Notes: generated by a model not told the origin, from the sequence alone. Shown: positions 23,228 to 34,465, counted from the stretch's first letter. The stretch: 64,000 nucleotides of DNA from Ashinkailepas kermadecensis (GCA_034440615.1 JAOTOM010004341.1:62001-126000); one strand, 5' to 3'. Made by a program: numbers and translations.

Positions 23228-23808
23228 GCTGCAGCAGTGCCTGGGCGTCCCGCCGCCCTGGCCCGGCGTGTTGTCGATGTTGACAGGCAGAACTCGTTCA
23301 GGCCGGGCTGCAGCAGTGCCTGGGCGTCCCGCCGCCCTGGCCCGGCGTGTTGTCGATGTTGACAGGCAGAACTCGCTCAGGCCGGGCTGCAGCAGTGCCT
23401 GGGCGTCCCGCCGCCCTGGCCCGGCGTGTTGTCGATGTTGACAGGCAGAACTCGCTAGGCCGGGCTGCAGCAGTGCCTGGCGTCGCCGCCCTGGCCCGGC
23501 GTGTTGTCGATGTTGACAGGCAGAACTGTTCAGGCCGGGCTGCAGCAGTGCCTGCGTCCCGCCGCCCTGGCCCGGCGTGTTGTCGATGTTGACAGGCAGA
23601 ATAGGCCGGGCTGCAGTGCCTGGGCGTCCCGCCGCCCTGGCCGGCGTGTTGTCGATGTTGACAGGCAGAACCCGCTCAGGCGGGGAGGGGCGCGCCGCCC
23701 TGGCCCGGCGTGTTGTCGATGTTGACAGGCGAACTCTTCGGCCGGTGGCGTGCCGGGCGTCCGCCTGGTGTTGTCGATGTTGACAGGCAGAACTCGCTCA
23801 GGCCGGCG
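23228..23808. repeat. 79-bp GC-rich minisatellite
   Basis: Seven to eight units containing GTGTTGTCGATGTTGACAGG, CAGAACTCGCTCAGGCC and TGCAGCAGTGCCTGGGCGTC. The first units keep an exact 79-bp period (23271, 23350, 23429); later ones are shortened by small deletions. The right edge merges into an exon-like minus-strand segment that shares the motif GGCCTGAGCGAGTTCTGCC. Confidence 0.93.
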
Positions 23809-23853
23809 GGCGGATCAGCAGATCGGAGGACGGCACTGACCATGTCTACCACC
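23787..23853 (-). CDS. Exon-like segment after a strong splice acceptor
   Basis: On the minus strand GATTTTGTTTTCAG|G is a textbook acceptor (boundary 23854/23853). Only one of the three frames after it stays open past the segment, reading VVDMVSAVLRSADPPAGLSE and then FC, with G/C-rich third positions. The following bases pass straight into the 79-bp minisatellite, whose unit repeats the GLSEFC-coding DNA. No convincing donor was found before the frame closes near 23675, so the exon end is unknown. The product is not recognised. Confidence 0.3.
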
Positions 23854-24217
23854 CTGAAAACAAAATCGTCATTTGTTTAACGCTGAACAGCTACATGACA
23901 GCCTGGCATGCAGCTTGGGTTCAGCGGTGTTATTCTGCGAAAATAGATTTTTTGCGTTGGAGGAAATAACATTTACGGACAATTATTCACCTTGATATTA
24001 GCCAGGGTAGTTGTAAATATTACCTGGTTCCTGGAGAGATTTAGGCGATCCATCATTTCAGTTTCATGGGACGATTCAAAGATGTTGTACAGAATGTTGA
24101 GCATCACGTTGACATTTCGTGAGCGACCAGCAGCAAGTTGATAGCTTTCTTCACTAGAGTCTGAAACAGTCCAGCAAGCTGCAGCTGCGTATCGAGACTC
24201 GTCTCCCTTGCAGCGTG
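23854..24217. other. No gene recognised
   Basis: AT-rich. If the acceptor at 23854 is real, this is intron sequence upstream of it. No other signal was seen. Confidence 0.4.
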
Positions 24218-24900
24218 CTACCTGGCCCTCGCATCTCCTAGGGCTCGTCGTTCCTCTGACATTTGCAGTTTTTGCCTGTTATGCATCTTTTTGCGCGTGT
24301 GCATGTCTTTTCCACGGAGATGCATGCGCATCGCAGACCTTTGATCCCAAATAAAAATAATGTCTTCTTCTTTCGCCTCAGCTGATAGCCTGCTTTGCCG
24401 TATTATTTCTTCAGCGTCTGGAGCAGCTAGATCACAGAGCATTCCAGCTAATTGCAAAAAGCGGTCCGTTTCTCTTCCTCGGTTTTACTTATGCGATTTG
24501 TCCCTTTTTCAGCATCGTCCACTTCATCCACAAATTTTCACAACTTTACAACAGCATTTCGTTCCGCCATCATGGATATATTGGGAATTTTCCCCCAAAA
24601 ATGCTCGATTTCTTGCCACGCACCCATTACAAGCCACGCACATTTCGTCTTGCTGCTTTCGTTGTTCCCAAGTCGCATGTGCCTGGCCACTTGACCACAT
24701 GCAGCCAGTTATTTTTTTCGAGCGATGCCTCTATCAGCCACATGCCTACGTCTTCCCGTAACTTTGAAGTGGAAGTCATCCCAAAGCCGGAAAAGCCGCA
24801 TGGAGACAGCACAATAAGCACATGTCTCGACCACCCCCGATCGAATACTGCGACAATGCCTGGGGTGCCGCCCGAAGGCCAGCCATCCGTCGTCACATTC
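24218..24900 (-). pseudogene. Degenerate minus-strand coding sequence
   Basis: Read in pieces on the minus strand, this gives coherent, largely helical protein blocks in order: VTTDGWPSGGTPG near 24896; MRLGNNESSKTKCAWLVMG; WQEIEHFWGKIPNISMMAER; an in-frame TGA at 24538-24540; KFVDEVDDAEKGTN; then, after a frame change near 24455, LAGMLCDLAAPDAEEIIRQS, DIIFIWDQRSAMRMHLRGKD and a basic C terminus (RKKMHNRQK, stop at 24218). At least two frame changes and one stop break it, so it is not functional as it stands. The acidic helix followed by a QR-type motif and a GKD-like turn vaguely recalls arthropod repeat-associated orphan proteins, but I cannot name the family. It is probably a decayed mobile-element or recent-duplicate gene. 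Confidence 0.4.
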
Positions 24901-25480
24901 GACGATGGGGACGGGGGGTGCTAGGTAGACGTATTGCTCCGCGCTCACAGAAAGCTAGCAAAAGGGAGTAATTTTTAACATCCCTAATATACAACATGGC
25001 TCTGCAGTTGAGATAACTCAGAACATAGATTAAATGTATGCCCAATTAACGTGACACCTATTTTTAGGTGATTGGACAACAAAAATCAAACATATCCCAC
25101 TTTCTCAGACTCAAATATGGGTACTTTAGGCTTGGAGACGAATATAACACCAAACCGTATCATTTGAAACAATGAATTTGCACCGATCGATGTAACGATT
25201 TTTGTTTGCGTAAAAAGGGATGAATGTCTTCAATTAGACCCTAAGTTATGGGAAACTTTATCACCTGAAGCATTTCTAGAAAAAATGATTTATTGAACAA
25301 CCCTATAACCCAGTTTCAGCCCCCACTCGTCCAGCAACCCTAATGACGTATGATATTGATGGGTATTTTCCATGTGAAAATGTCATGCCTATGCGAAAGT
25401 GCCTGGCATTGCGTGAGGAACTGGTATCAAGCTAGCAAAGATGAGTTGGCGCAAGTCTGTTGCCTGTATTGGGTTTGCCG
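24901..25480. other. No gene recognised
   Basis: AT-rich up to about 25420 with no motif. Possible intron upstream of the decapeptide-repeat frame. Confidence 0.45.
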
Positions 25481-25699
25481 GCCGAACAGCCTGCCATTGC
25501 TACGCCTGGTCCGAAACCGCCTGCCCTTGCCACGCCTGGTCCGAAACAGCCTGTCCTCGGTACACGTGGCTCCAAACAGCCTGCCCGAAGCACGTCTGCT
25601 CCTAAACAGCCTCCCACAGGTACGTCTGGTTCGAAGCGACCTGCCCTGGGCACACCTGGCCAGAGCACAGGACCAGTTGACGTGTCACATTGTCTGTAG
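25481..25699 (+). CDS. Proline-rich decapeptide-repeat reading frame
   Basis: Six consecutive 30-base units encode variants of KQPALGTPGP: KPPALATPGP, KQPVLGTRGS, KQPARSTSAP, KQPPTGTSGS and KRPALGTPGQ, followed by a short tail and a TAG at 25697. Units differ widely in DNA, and many differences are silent (GGT/GGC, ACG/ACA, AAA/AAG), which favours selection on protein. Lys, Pro and Gly positions are the most constant, giving a basic, disordered repeat as in many linker or matrix proteins. No signal peptide or ATG fits directly, so it would be an exon reached by splicing, possibly the last. The +1 frame is also open and could mislead. Confidence 0.35.
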   Translation, partial: AEQPAIATPGPKPPALATPGPKQPVLGTRGSKQPARSTSAPKQPPTGTSGSKRPALGTPGQSTGPVDVSHCL

Positions 25700-27625
25700 C
25701 TGCTCGAGAGCCAGTCGCTGCCTCCTCGGTATATTTGCGCTTCCTGCTACGTTCGCGATACACACCTGACGGGCCATGTTTGGAAGACTGCCATAGCTCG
25801 CTGTTGAAGACCTAAGAGTAACGCGATCCCGGTGAGTGACTTCGATAATCCAATATTGATCTGTCCAGTTTGCGGTTTCTTCAGCGTCATACGCACACGG
25901 ACGCAAATAATCCGAAGATATTATATGTAGGTTGAGGCTGTAAACCAAGTAATACGGGAATGTAATCTATTGTGTTACAATGAACAATACGGTGATCAAT
26001 GGTGCCTATGTATTACGTGCATCCGTAGGAAAGTGGTTGCTTCTACTTTCGCCACGAACAGGTCTGTCGCTTTGGTTTACCTGTCTATCACATCAGTAAA
26101 TGAGAGACATTTGGTTATTTGCCAAAGGTTATCAATTTGGTGCATACTTTTAATTACCGTTGCTAATTTTCCGGTTATTCCGGCTGGTGGTGGTTATATT
26201 CGTACCTAAATTGACCAAAAAAAAAACTGAATAGCCAGCGAACTTCACACTAAGTGATGGCTGGCTCATGCGCAATTAAACGCGTGCCTTAGCACCGAAA
26301 TATCGTACTTGCTAACATGCTACTAAGCTTAGCTCTGCATTAAAATTAGCTCGTTGCAATACTATGCGTTTTTTCTGAAAACATAGATGGCGGCCGGTAA
26401 GGCAACCCCTATTGCAAATGGCCGATGATCCATGGTTTGTTCCTGAAGTTGCGGAAACTGTCGGGATTTGCACAGATGAAGTTGGCGTGAACATTGCGGG
26501 CGAATATTTTCCCCATAGAATGTTCCTAGATATCGAAAACATCGCTGTTCCTGCGAATTGTTCCAGAAAACTCGGCGGTGTGGAATGAGATTTCTTTGCC
26601 CACACATGAATCCAGCGGTCCTCGGCACACACTTCGTTATGTCCTCAAAGCAAGTTCTGGTCAATTATACCTACTAAGTGACAACAGCGACACTTTATTT
26701 TATTTCCGTGAAATCGGTGACATTGGCTTCCCACCCGATTCGAATTGCTTGTACTTCCTTGCATAGAAAAGTTTAATTGAAATTTCGCTGTAATCAAATT
26801 GAAAAAGTTTCCACTGCTTCGGTCAACAAAGATAATCAGGTTCGGATTCAGTCAAATGCGAAGAGGTGCGACTTCCACCGTTTGAGCAAACACTGTTTTG
26901 TCAAGCAATAAATGATTGAGCAAACAACCTCTTCAATCACATTTGTATGTCCACTTTCGCCTAATGTTAAGCCAATGCACTCCTGCACATTTGACACATG
27001 AGGTGTGGCAAGATGTGGTTCATTCATGCATTCAAATTCCACCTTGAGGTCTGCACTAAATCATTCCGGGGCGGTCTCCTGCGTTCCACACCTTGAAATT
27101 GGTGATGTATGACCGGTTGGGCTTGCTGTTCAGATCGCCTGTATTGTTCAGCGCATGCCCTGCCATCTGGCGATCAATTCGCAACGAATAGTTCTGCGTT
27201 CGGCCACGGAGCTATTTGACGAATGTTGCTTGGGGCATGCTCCGAGGCGCTGCTGATGCCATTACATCAGAAGGAAAACGAGGGCGGGGTATGAGGTGGA
27301 GGTGGGGGTGGGAGAGGGGAGGGTCAAGCCCCCTCCCATTTAAGTGGATATTTTGCAGGTGCACTGTTCATTGTCTTTTCCTCTTTTCATAAAAATGATG
27401 AAGTGGGATCGGATGCCAAGGGGCACTGGGAGAAATGACCTCCGTTCTCCAGGAGAACGGCATGCCATTAAATACATCTGCTCTTCAGTGACATTTGTTG
27501 GCGTTGTGCGAGGAAGGCATCACATGACAGAGGCACTCCTCTGCAGATGTTCGATGCACCTGCAGGCTCTCGGACGCCCTTTAAAGCTTTCAAGGCGACC
27601 TTCAGCATTTCCGATACGCCCCAGT
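25700..27625. other. No gene recognised
   Basis: Overlapping frames at 26312-26664 (minus) and 25685-25948 (minus) have no known motif. G-rich runs occur at 27280-27320. Nothing supports a gene. Confidence 0.4.
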
Positions 27626-28262
27626 CAGTGGCGTCACCAGGGGGGATGGGCAGCCCTGGGTCAGAGGAGGGGTCCTCCAAGCGACCGCCAAGACGTAGGT
27701 GCATGGGGCCACACAATCCCTGGGCCGACGTGAAGGGCCTCTGGGCTGACGAAAAGGGACCCGGGCTGAAGGAGAGGGTCCCGGGCGATGAAGAGGGCCC
27801 GAGCGAACGGAGGGTGCCCACGGGAAGATGATGAGGGCCCTGGACTCGTCAAACGCGAAGGCATCTAGGTCGACAGAGGAGCTCCGGATCGCTGGAAGGG
27901 CCACCGGGTTGAGCGAGGGCCCGAGCTAATATGAAAGGCCCCTGGGCTGACGGTGGGTCCCAAGCCGAAGAAAGGGCCCCTGACCTGACGGAGGGGACAC
28001 AAGCTTTTGAAAATTTTCCTCCGGCCTGACGAAAGAGACCCTGTATCGTCAAAGAGGGTCCTGAGATGACGGAGACGCCCAGAGTTGCCAGAGATGACCT
28101 CGGGCCGTCAGAACTGGTCCCTTGGCCAACAGATGGAGCCCAAGCTGTACAAGGGCCCCTGGCTTGCTGGAGGGGGCCAAGCTGTTGAAAAGTGCCTCCG
28201 GCCTGATAGAGGAGTCCCTAGATTGCTTTAGAGGGCCCCTGTGTCGACGGAGATTGGCGCAA
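27626..28262 (+). mobile_element. GGGCCC-rich family, truncated copy
   Basis: It starts with CAGTGGCGTCACCAGGGGGG and GGGGTCCTCCAAGCGACCG, matching the left part of the element at 18290. It then runs through the same degenerate repeats in similar order: CTGGGCTGACG, AAGCCGAAGAAA-GGCCCCTGACCTGA, GGCCGTCAGAAC. The match ends near 28262 without an opposite terminus, so the copy is truncated on the right. Confidence 0.65.
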
Positions 28263-28356
28263 CCTCGTCGACCACTCCCCGTTCGTCTGAGGTGGGTAGG
28301 GGCTATGCAGTGTCGCACCCTGTGTCTCGTGATTGTATCGTCCATGTGTAGGTCGC

Positions 28357-28803
28357 GTGACGGTGTGTCACCAACTGGCCACCTTTTCGTGACGGTTTGT
28401 CACCACCTGACCACCTTCTCGTGACTGTGTGTCACCACCTGACCACCTTCTCGTGACTGTGTGTCACCACCTGACCACCTTCTCGTGACAGTGTGCCTCC
28501 ATCTGGTCACCTTCTCGTGACTGTGTGTCACCACCTGACCACCTTCTCGTAACTGTGTGTCTCCACCTGACCACCTTCTCGTGACGGTGTGCCTCCACCT
28601 GGTCACCTTCTCGTGACTGTGTGTGACCACCTGACCACCTTCTCGTGACTGTGTGTCACCACTTGACCACCTTCTTGTGACGGTGTGCCTCCACCTGGTC
28701 ACCTTCTCGTGACTGTGTGTCACCACCTGACCACCTTCTCGTGACGGTGTGCCTCCACCTGACCACCTTCTCGTGACTGTGTGTCACCACCTGACCACTT
28801 TTT
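28357..28803. repeat. 32-bp minisatellite, about 14 copies
   Basis: Units of GTGACTGTGTGTCACCACCT followed by GACCACCTTCTC repeat with a strict 32-bp period. Variants carry GTGCCTCCACCTGGTC. The minus strand stays open (THSHEKVTRWRH), but 32 is not a multiple of three. One edge abuts an exon-like minus-strand segment. It is not CRISPR: there are no unique spacers. Confidence 0.95.
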
Positions 28804-28900
28804 CGCAGCGGAAGACTTCACTCAGCCATGGCCCGCCGATGGCACCGAACAGTGACGACCGTGCGTGCTGGCCACGGGCCGTCGCCGCACGTGTGTCCAT
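28791..28900 (-). CDS. Exon-like minus-strand segment beside minisatellite
   Basis: From an ATG at 28900 the minus frame reads MDTRAATARGQHARSS, then LFGAIGGPWLSEVFRCEKVV, and reaches CAG|GTGGTG at 28791/28790. That donor word is itself part of the 32-bp minisatellite unit. G/C-ending codons dominate. The ATG context is weak, and GGCCAG upstream of HARSS could instead be an acceptor. The product is unknown. This is a low-confidence exon call. Confidence 0.2.
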
Positions 28901-31100
28901 TGATATAGTCCAGTTTAGAGCAGTCGCAGCAAGCAATTTTGCATGGAGTTATCGCGCAGCCGAATACCTCAGAACAATCAGGTGCCAAATAAGCTGTCTG
29001 TGCTTCTACAACCCTTGGCTCTGCTAATTTGGGTATATGTGGAGGCATCAATTTGGAAATTAGAAATTATTCGAAACATAAAATGAAGCGCACATCTACA
29101 CACGCTGAAGCTCATTAATCTTCAACAAATTTACATGTGGTTTACGCTCCAGCATATTTTCGTTATTCAAGATGAATTAGTCAACGCAAATATAAAGGAA
29201 AACGAAACTTTCCGATCCAATGGACCCCTCCCCTCCCTTCCCCTCCCGACATAACTTGCGTTCCTGGTGATGCTGCTCATCATTTAATCGATATTAATAC
29301 AGCATCGTCGTGCCCACAACCCCCAGATACGCTGCCCAAGCGTTCACTTTCCTTATCGTATCGTCAATGGCGGTGGGGCCCATTCCAAGAGCAGCAGCAA
29401 GCTTGACTGCGATGCATCATGCCTATGCCTCGGCAGCGGTGCAGTTACTTCAAGGGCGGCCGCTCAGGCCGCTGACATTGACGACCAATCACTGAGCGAC
29501 ACAGTCGTGTGGCTGAACCATGGCCAATGCCAGCCATCTTACGCCGGCTTTTCTGTGATCCTGACCCTCGAGCAAGGACTGAGAGGGGCAGATAAGACAT
29601 GATTAGACTTCGATGCTTCTCAGCGATGCTGCCTTATTGATTTCCGCTCAACAGCTTGACTAAATGCCGATCTCTTTGGTCGCGTTGGAGACGGCGACTG
29701 CTGGCGGCGGTCTGGATTCTGGTCGAGTCGTTCTGATGCACACGCCCAAACCGTGCGCGCTCTGGCACATCTGGCAGCTCGCCAGTGTCGTTTGTTGTCC
29801 GCCGGCTACATAATGACGCGCCATCGCAGCCAGATGCTGACTGATTCGCCGACGGACGTCGCGTGGACGCATTGTGATGTCCGCTTACAAGTGGAACTGA
29901 GCGGGATTGGACGAGCGTGGTTCACTAGTGTTCCGCTGTCTCGGCACGGCAGATGTATCGACGTATTTAGTATTTGGGGCGTTTCAGCTGATGCCCAATA
30001 TTGCCATCGGCTTGGTAACGTTGTTTCCAATTACTTGAAGTGACATATATATTTAGACAACGTAATAATTTTCAACATGATAATGCCAAAGGGTGCGTCA
30101 TTACGGCATTTGTGGCGAACCCGAACTTACCCATACAGCGAACCGTGGATATACCTATATAGCGAGCGAGATTCAAGTCACCAGATGAGCAATCATTCAA
30201 TGCCTATTATCAGTCGAGTTCCGCAACGCATCGCATAGCCTTGACAATTGTATTCAATGGAACCATGGCCGAAACGCGAGCATAACTACCCACGTCAGTT
30301 ATCTCGAATGTGTCAAGCCCATGCAATCCAGTGTCAAAAGGAAGCAATACTGCATTCGATTTACCACAAAATTGTATTTACCATGAAACCAGCCAGCTAC
30401 TTTCAGCGTCAACCAGTGAACCTCCTTCAAAACCTTAATCATCGAACGCGAATCAACTTCGCCGTACAGGAACCGGCGCTAGTAGGCGGAGCAGGGCGTT
30501 CTCGGAGTGGGTACTTGCCTTTTGGCGAAATGCTCGTACTTCTTGAGTGCTTCAAGCTGCTTTGCTTCCATGCCAATTGTTCAAAAATATTTTGCAAACA
30601 TGACAATTCTGGTAAGTTCCTAAAATGACATAGTTACCGCAATGCGCAATATAGTTAAGTGACCATCAAGGGCACTTAACTATATGCATTAATATGCAAG
30701 GGATTTTCTACTTTAGAAAATACATTGATATTAATGCATATTAATAGAACATTAATGTGCAAGGGTTTTCTACTTTAGACATAGAGATCGTATGTTCGCT
30801 ATTTGGATAACTTGATTTGGAGATTTAGCTGGCTTGAGGTTTTTTTTCGTGCGACGTCGGTTACTTATGACATCGTATTTATATTTCAGGCATATTTTTT
30901 TGGTGTGTTTTAAAGCATGGTTTTAAGCATATAATTATGTTTTTATAACCTTGCTGGCTGGATTATTTCGGTATATATTTCATTGCATTACATACGTTTT
31001 AATTACTATGGGGTTTACTTTATAATCTTGCATGCCCACTACAACAAGATGTCCATCACACTAGCATTAGGATAATTACTAACTTCATTACCAGATATTC
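28901..31100. other. No gene recognised
   Basis: A GC-rich patch at 29310-29480 and frames at 29753-30043 (plus) and 30248-30628 (plus, 126 codons) show no family motif. The DNA is AT-rich from 30640 to 31080, with a repeated phrase TGCAAGGG-TTTTCTACTTTAGA near 30696 and 30758. Confidence 0.4.
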
Positions 31101-31640
31101 CAAACGTTGTAGTAACATAGCACCGCATCTACCCCCACCCACCTGACCCACCATATCGTGATTCACGGGTAGTTCCAGGAATTTCGATGGGGGACACCCG
31201 ACTGGAGGAACTATATTTCCCAGTATGGGCGCCACTGATTGAAAAGTGAGAACATTTCAAAAGGGAGAGCGTGGTGTCGATTTGTAAGCATTTGAAGGGA
31301 CTTGCCCCCTCCAATCTTAGCTTTCCCCCATAATTTCAACTTTTTACTTTTTACGGGGTGCCACCTATCACTCTGGACCCGCATATTGTTTCCATGTATT
31401 GGCTCCCCAATAATTTTCCTAAATTACCGCCCTTGGGAGAAAGTGCACACGATTGTCTGGAGGGATACCTTTTCTACTCAGAGGGGCTCCTTCGGCAGGA
31501 AAATCCAATGGATGGGGTGTGCACTCTAGCATCCTGGTTTCCGGTCGGAGGGGAGGAGGGGTGCTGCATCACCATGGGTAGGGAGCGCAGATAATCAGAT
31601 AATAGCATATCCTAACATAACCTATCATAACCTAACTTTT
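31101..31640. repeat. Patchwork of G/C-run element fragments
   Basis: Contains GGGCGCCACTG ending at 31237, which read on the minus strand is a CAGTGGCGCCC terminus. It also has GGGACTTGCCCCCT (31297-31311), similar to repeat E, and a run of CCTAACATAACC words near 31610-31640. These look like overlapping remains of non-autonomous elements, with boundaries not resolvable by eye. Confidence 0.35.
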
Positions 31641-33624
31641 TTGGAGAAATGCAGCCACCAAATGCTCCTGCCATCTGTCGGCACGCAGGTGAGCTCTGGC
31701 GCCTCGGGGCGTTGACGGTGTCATCTACCGATATAATTCAGAGCTATTTATAGCCTTTAGGAAATGGGGTAATTATGAGCCGGGGTACTTGTGCTCTCAC
31801 CCTGTCTCTGGTATTTTAGAAGTTAACTGGCACCTTTTAACACTTATGAAACCAGTGGCATATTTTAGCACTTACGAAGCGGGGTACTTGTGAGCTGGGG
31901 AACTTATGAATACCTCCCTTTCAAAGGTAACAGGTATTTAAGGAGAGGTCAGACATGCAAGCGAGTCAACTCGCCAGGCCCGCCAAGGTCCATCTTCTCA
32001 TTATCTGCGACGGAGACCCGCCAGGCGGATCCGAGGCGGCACCGTCCGGCTTGTCTATCCACCCGATTCCCATGTCGCTTCATACAGAAACTGAGTAACC
32101 TAAGGAAGATGCCGTATTTTCCCGAACCTTGCCGCTTTTCCAACTAGGATCGAACCTCACAAAAACATCAGGTGGGGTTCGGACCACAGGAACCCCAGCG
32201 GTAGCGACTCATGCAGATCAAGTAGGGTGAGTGGGGGGAGTCATTTCTGCCGCATCCTACAACTGTTCGCATGCAGCCTTCCCCACTTGCCTTGTTCCAT
32301 TCATTCCATCTCTCTGTGCTCAGGGTTTCTCTTTCACCCTTCCCCTCTTGACGTCGCCAGATTGTATGTTATGCCCTCACATTTCCTTCAAAGAATTCAC
32401 CCCGCGTGGTTGAATGGTCAGCCGAGTTGCTTTACGGGATCTGTTTGATCAAAGGTTAGTCTCATATTTTTGGGTAAGATTTATTCATCATGGTGCAAGC
32501 GATCCAATAGACACACAATATCTCTATCAACCTACTCTTCCAATTGTCAAGGACATGCGTAGGAAGGTTTTGTAAATTGGGAGGATGAGGGGAAAGGCAG
32601 ATAGAGATTTGATACCATTCTTTCCAGCCAACGCCCATGGATCCCATGCTAAACTCGGCAACGTTGGGGACGGGTACGGCTCCAGCCCCTTGCCCCTGCT
32701 CCTACACCTATGTGTGAAACAATATAAAGCAAACAACACAATAAATTTACGTTGACTCAGCGAACCAGTATGAAACGGGAAGCCAAAAGGTTAAGAATCA
32801 GATGAAATAATCTGTGGTGGCACCAACAGCAATCATTTGTATGCTTACAAGGTCAAGAGATACTGAATATGCTGACAAATAGCTCTTGAAGGTGTCAAAT
32901 GTTCGCCAGTCGCATTGGAAAATGACACTTGAAGTTGGTGGTGACTCTACGAACCAGCATCAGATGGGAAGTTAGACGAATAGGAGTCAAATAACACCAT
33001 GCTTGGGTGACGCCAACAAATATCATTTGGAAACTTAAGGGGTCGAATGACACTGATGGTGGTGATAAAATGACTTATAAGTATCAAATGTTGCGGGCGT
33101 TGCACATGCAAAGGACACCAGCTGTTGATGTTAACGCTGGCAACCAGTGTCAGATGGGGAGTCATGCCAGTAGGTGCCAGGTGGCACTTGCCCTTGGTGA
33201 CACCTATGATGTGGGTCTAGTGACAAGAAGGAAATATAGTGATTCTTCATATCTGTGACTCCTACAAGTGAAATTATTTGTATCCGTGTACCATGTCAGA
33301 ATCCTATTAGATGCACAGCTGTGCCTTAGTAGCGTACCCTGACTTGGAGAACAAAGGAAATGGATGTGCTCACGTGTTCGTTACAGCGAATTTGTAGTGC
33401 AAGCCGAGATCCTGGGCTTTTCTCCGACTTTCCGACTCCGACATCGCCTAGACACTGCTCATCGAGGTCAGATGGCTTCAGAGAGCTGACTTATCGTGTC
33501 GCCAACTCCATGTCATTCGAAAGCTTTTGCTGGTCTACTCTTGGCAGGGTGGCAAGTGACCATTTTCATTAACACATTTTTTTTTCGTGCGTGCGATTCT
33601 CTCAGATTAGCGTTTCCCCGCGAT
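31641..33624. other. No gene recognised
   Basis: Short frames only. A diffuse repetition of GTGACTCTACGAACCAGCAT-like and CAGATGGG-AGT words occurs between 32750 and 33170, too degenerate to delimit. Confidence 0.4.
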
Positions 33625-33745
33625 GCCCGCCCTTCCTGCCAGGGTGAGAGGCAGGCGACGCCATATGGCCTCAGCTGCTGAGTGCGGCGTAAAGCCACAA
33701 TCCAATCCAATCCAATCCAATCTCTCCGAGTCCAATCCAATCTCT
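33625..33745 (+). mobile_element. Retroelement 3' end (family B) with AATCC tail
   Basis: GCCC-CCTT-CTGC, GGGTGAGAGGCAGGCGACGC, CCTCAGCTGCTGAGTG and CGTAAAGCCACAA lead into an (AATCC)n tail. The same order of words, without the long tail, occurs at 47947-48026. A conserved 3' terminus followed by a pentamer tail is typical of LINEs or their SINE partners. No coding part lies upstream, so this is a 5'-truncated insertion. Confidence 0.65.
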
Positions 33746-33814
33746 CCAATATACTGCCATTATGGGTGTTTTTATTATTTGGAATTTCTTTTGATTTTGT
33801 GCAACCTTCTTAGC

Positions 33815-33888
33815 TCCCCGGGCCGGAGTTCGAACTGGTTGCTTGCTCATCCACATGCTTGTTAGGCATGTTACCACGATGCCTGGCT
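33815..33888 (-). repeat. tRNA-Val(AAC)-like sequence, probably SINE head
   Basis: On the minus strand a perfect 5-bp anticodon stem, CATGC and GCATG, encloses the loop CTAACAA (anticodon AAC). It is preceded by a D-arm-like TCGTGGTAA and followed by a B-box-like AGTTCGAACTC. The variable region is too long and no complete acceptor stem is visible, so a functional tRNA is unlikely. A SINE head or tRNA pseudogene fits better. Confidence 0.4.
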
Positions 33889-34084
33889 GAGTCCGGTGGG
33901 GCGTGTCTGGCGAGAATATTCTCGGAGACGCAGGGATAAAACTTTGCGACTGTACTTCAACCTAGCACAACCGCTTATGCAGCGTAATGTTCGTCGCTTG
34001 CGAAACAGGCTGCATGCTGCTTGCTGCCTTGGAATATTGGAGGCGGACACGTTTCCTGAATTACGACTTATGTTTATGCGCACG
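33889..34084. other. No gene recognised
   Basis: Short unique stretch between the tRNA-like sequence and the next C-run element. Confidence 0.4.
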
Positions 34085-34456
34085 CAGGGGTGGATGCAAG
34101 GAGCACTTGGGAAATGCGCCATCCCCCCCCCCCCCGCCCCAGGGAAAAGTGGCACCCTTCTGACCGATAAAAAGCACCCTCCTCCTTCCCATTCGACATA
34201 AATAAAGGCACCCTCTTGTGAGGAAAAGGCGCCCCTTCAATATGCTCTGGTGCAGCACCCCCTCCCCCTCCTCCCTCCCGCTCAAGGAATCTTCAACCGA
34301 AGACTTCCCTCCCCAGAAATGGCGCCCCTCCAGGCGAGTACCCCCACCACCACCATACAATTCCTGAATCATACCCTGCATCCCTCCCCAGAAATGGCGC
34401 CCCTCCAGGCGAGTCCCCCCCCCACCACCATACAATTCCTGAATCATAACCTGCAT
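34085..34456. mobile_element. C-run non-autonomous element with 75-bp duplication
   Basis: It begins CAGGGGTGGATGCAAGG, a hAT-like CAGGGGTGGA terminus, followed by a poly(C) run at about 34124-34139. It then has repeated GGCACCCTC and GGCGCCCCTTC phrases. Within it, CCCTCCCCAGAAATGGCGCC and the following bases to CCTGCAT are duplicated with a 75-bp period (34307-34456). A G/C-run segment at 45937-46010 is partly similar in reverse orientation. Confidence 0.45.
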
Positions 34457-34465
34457 GCACCGTAA

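Noticed and set aside
28357..28803. Regular 32-bp array suggested a CRISPR locus
   Set aside because: Copies are contiguous, with no unique spacers and no cas genes, and the window is clearly eukaryotic.
32405..32460. Another tRNA-like sequence (GTGGTTGAATGGTCAGCCG)
   Set aside because: A-box resemblance only. No convincing B box, stems or repeat copy.
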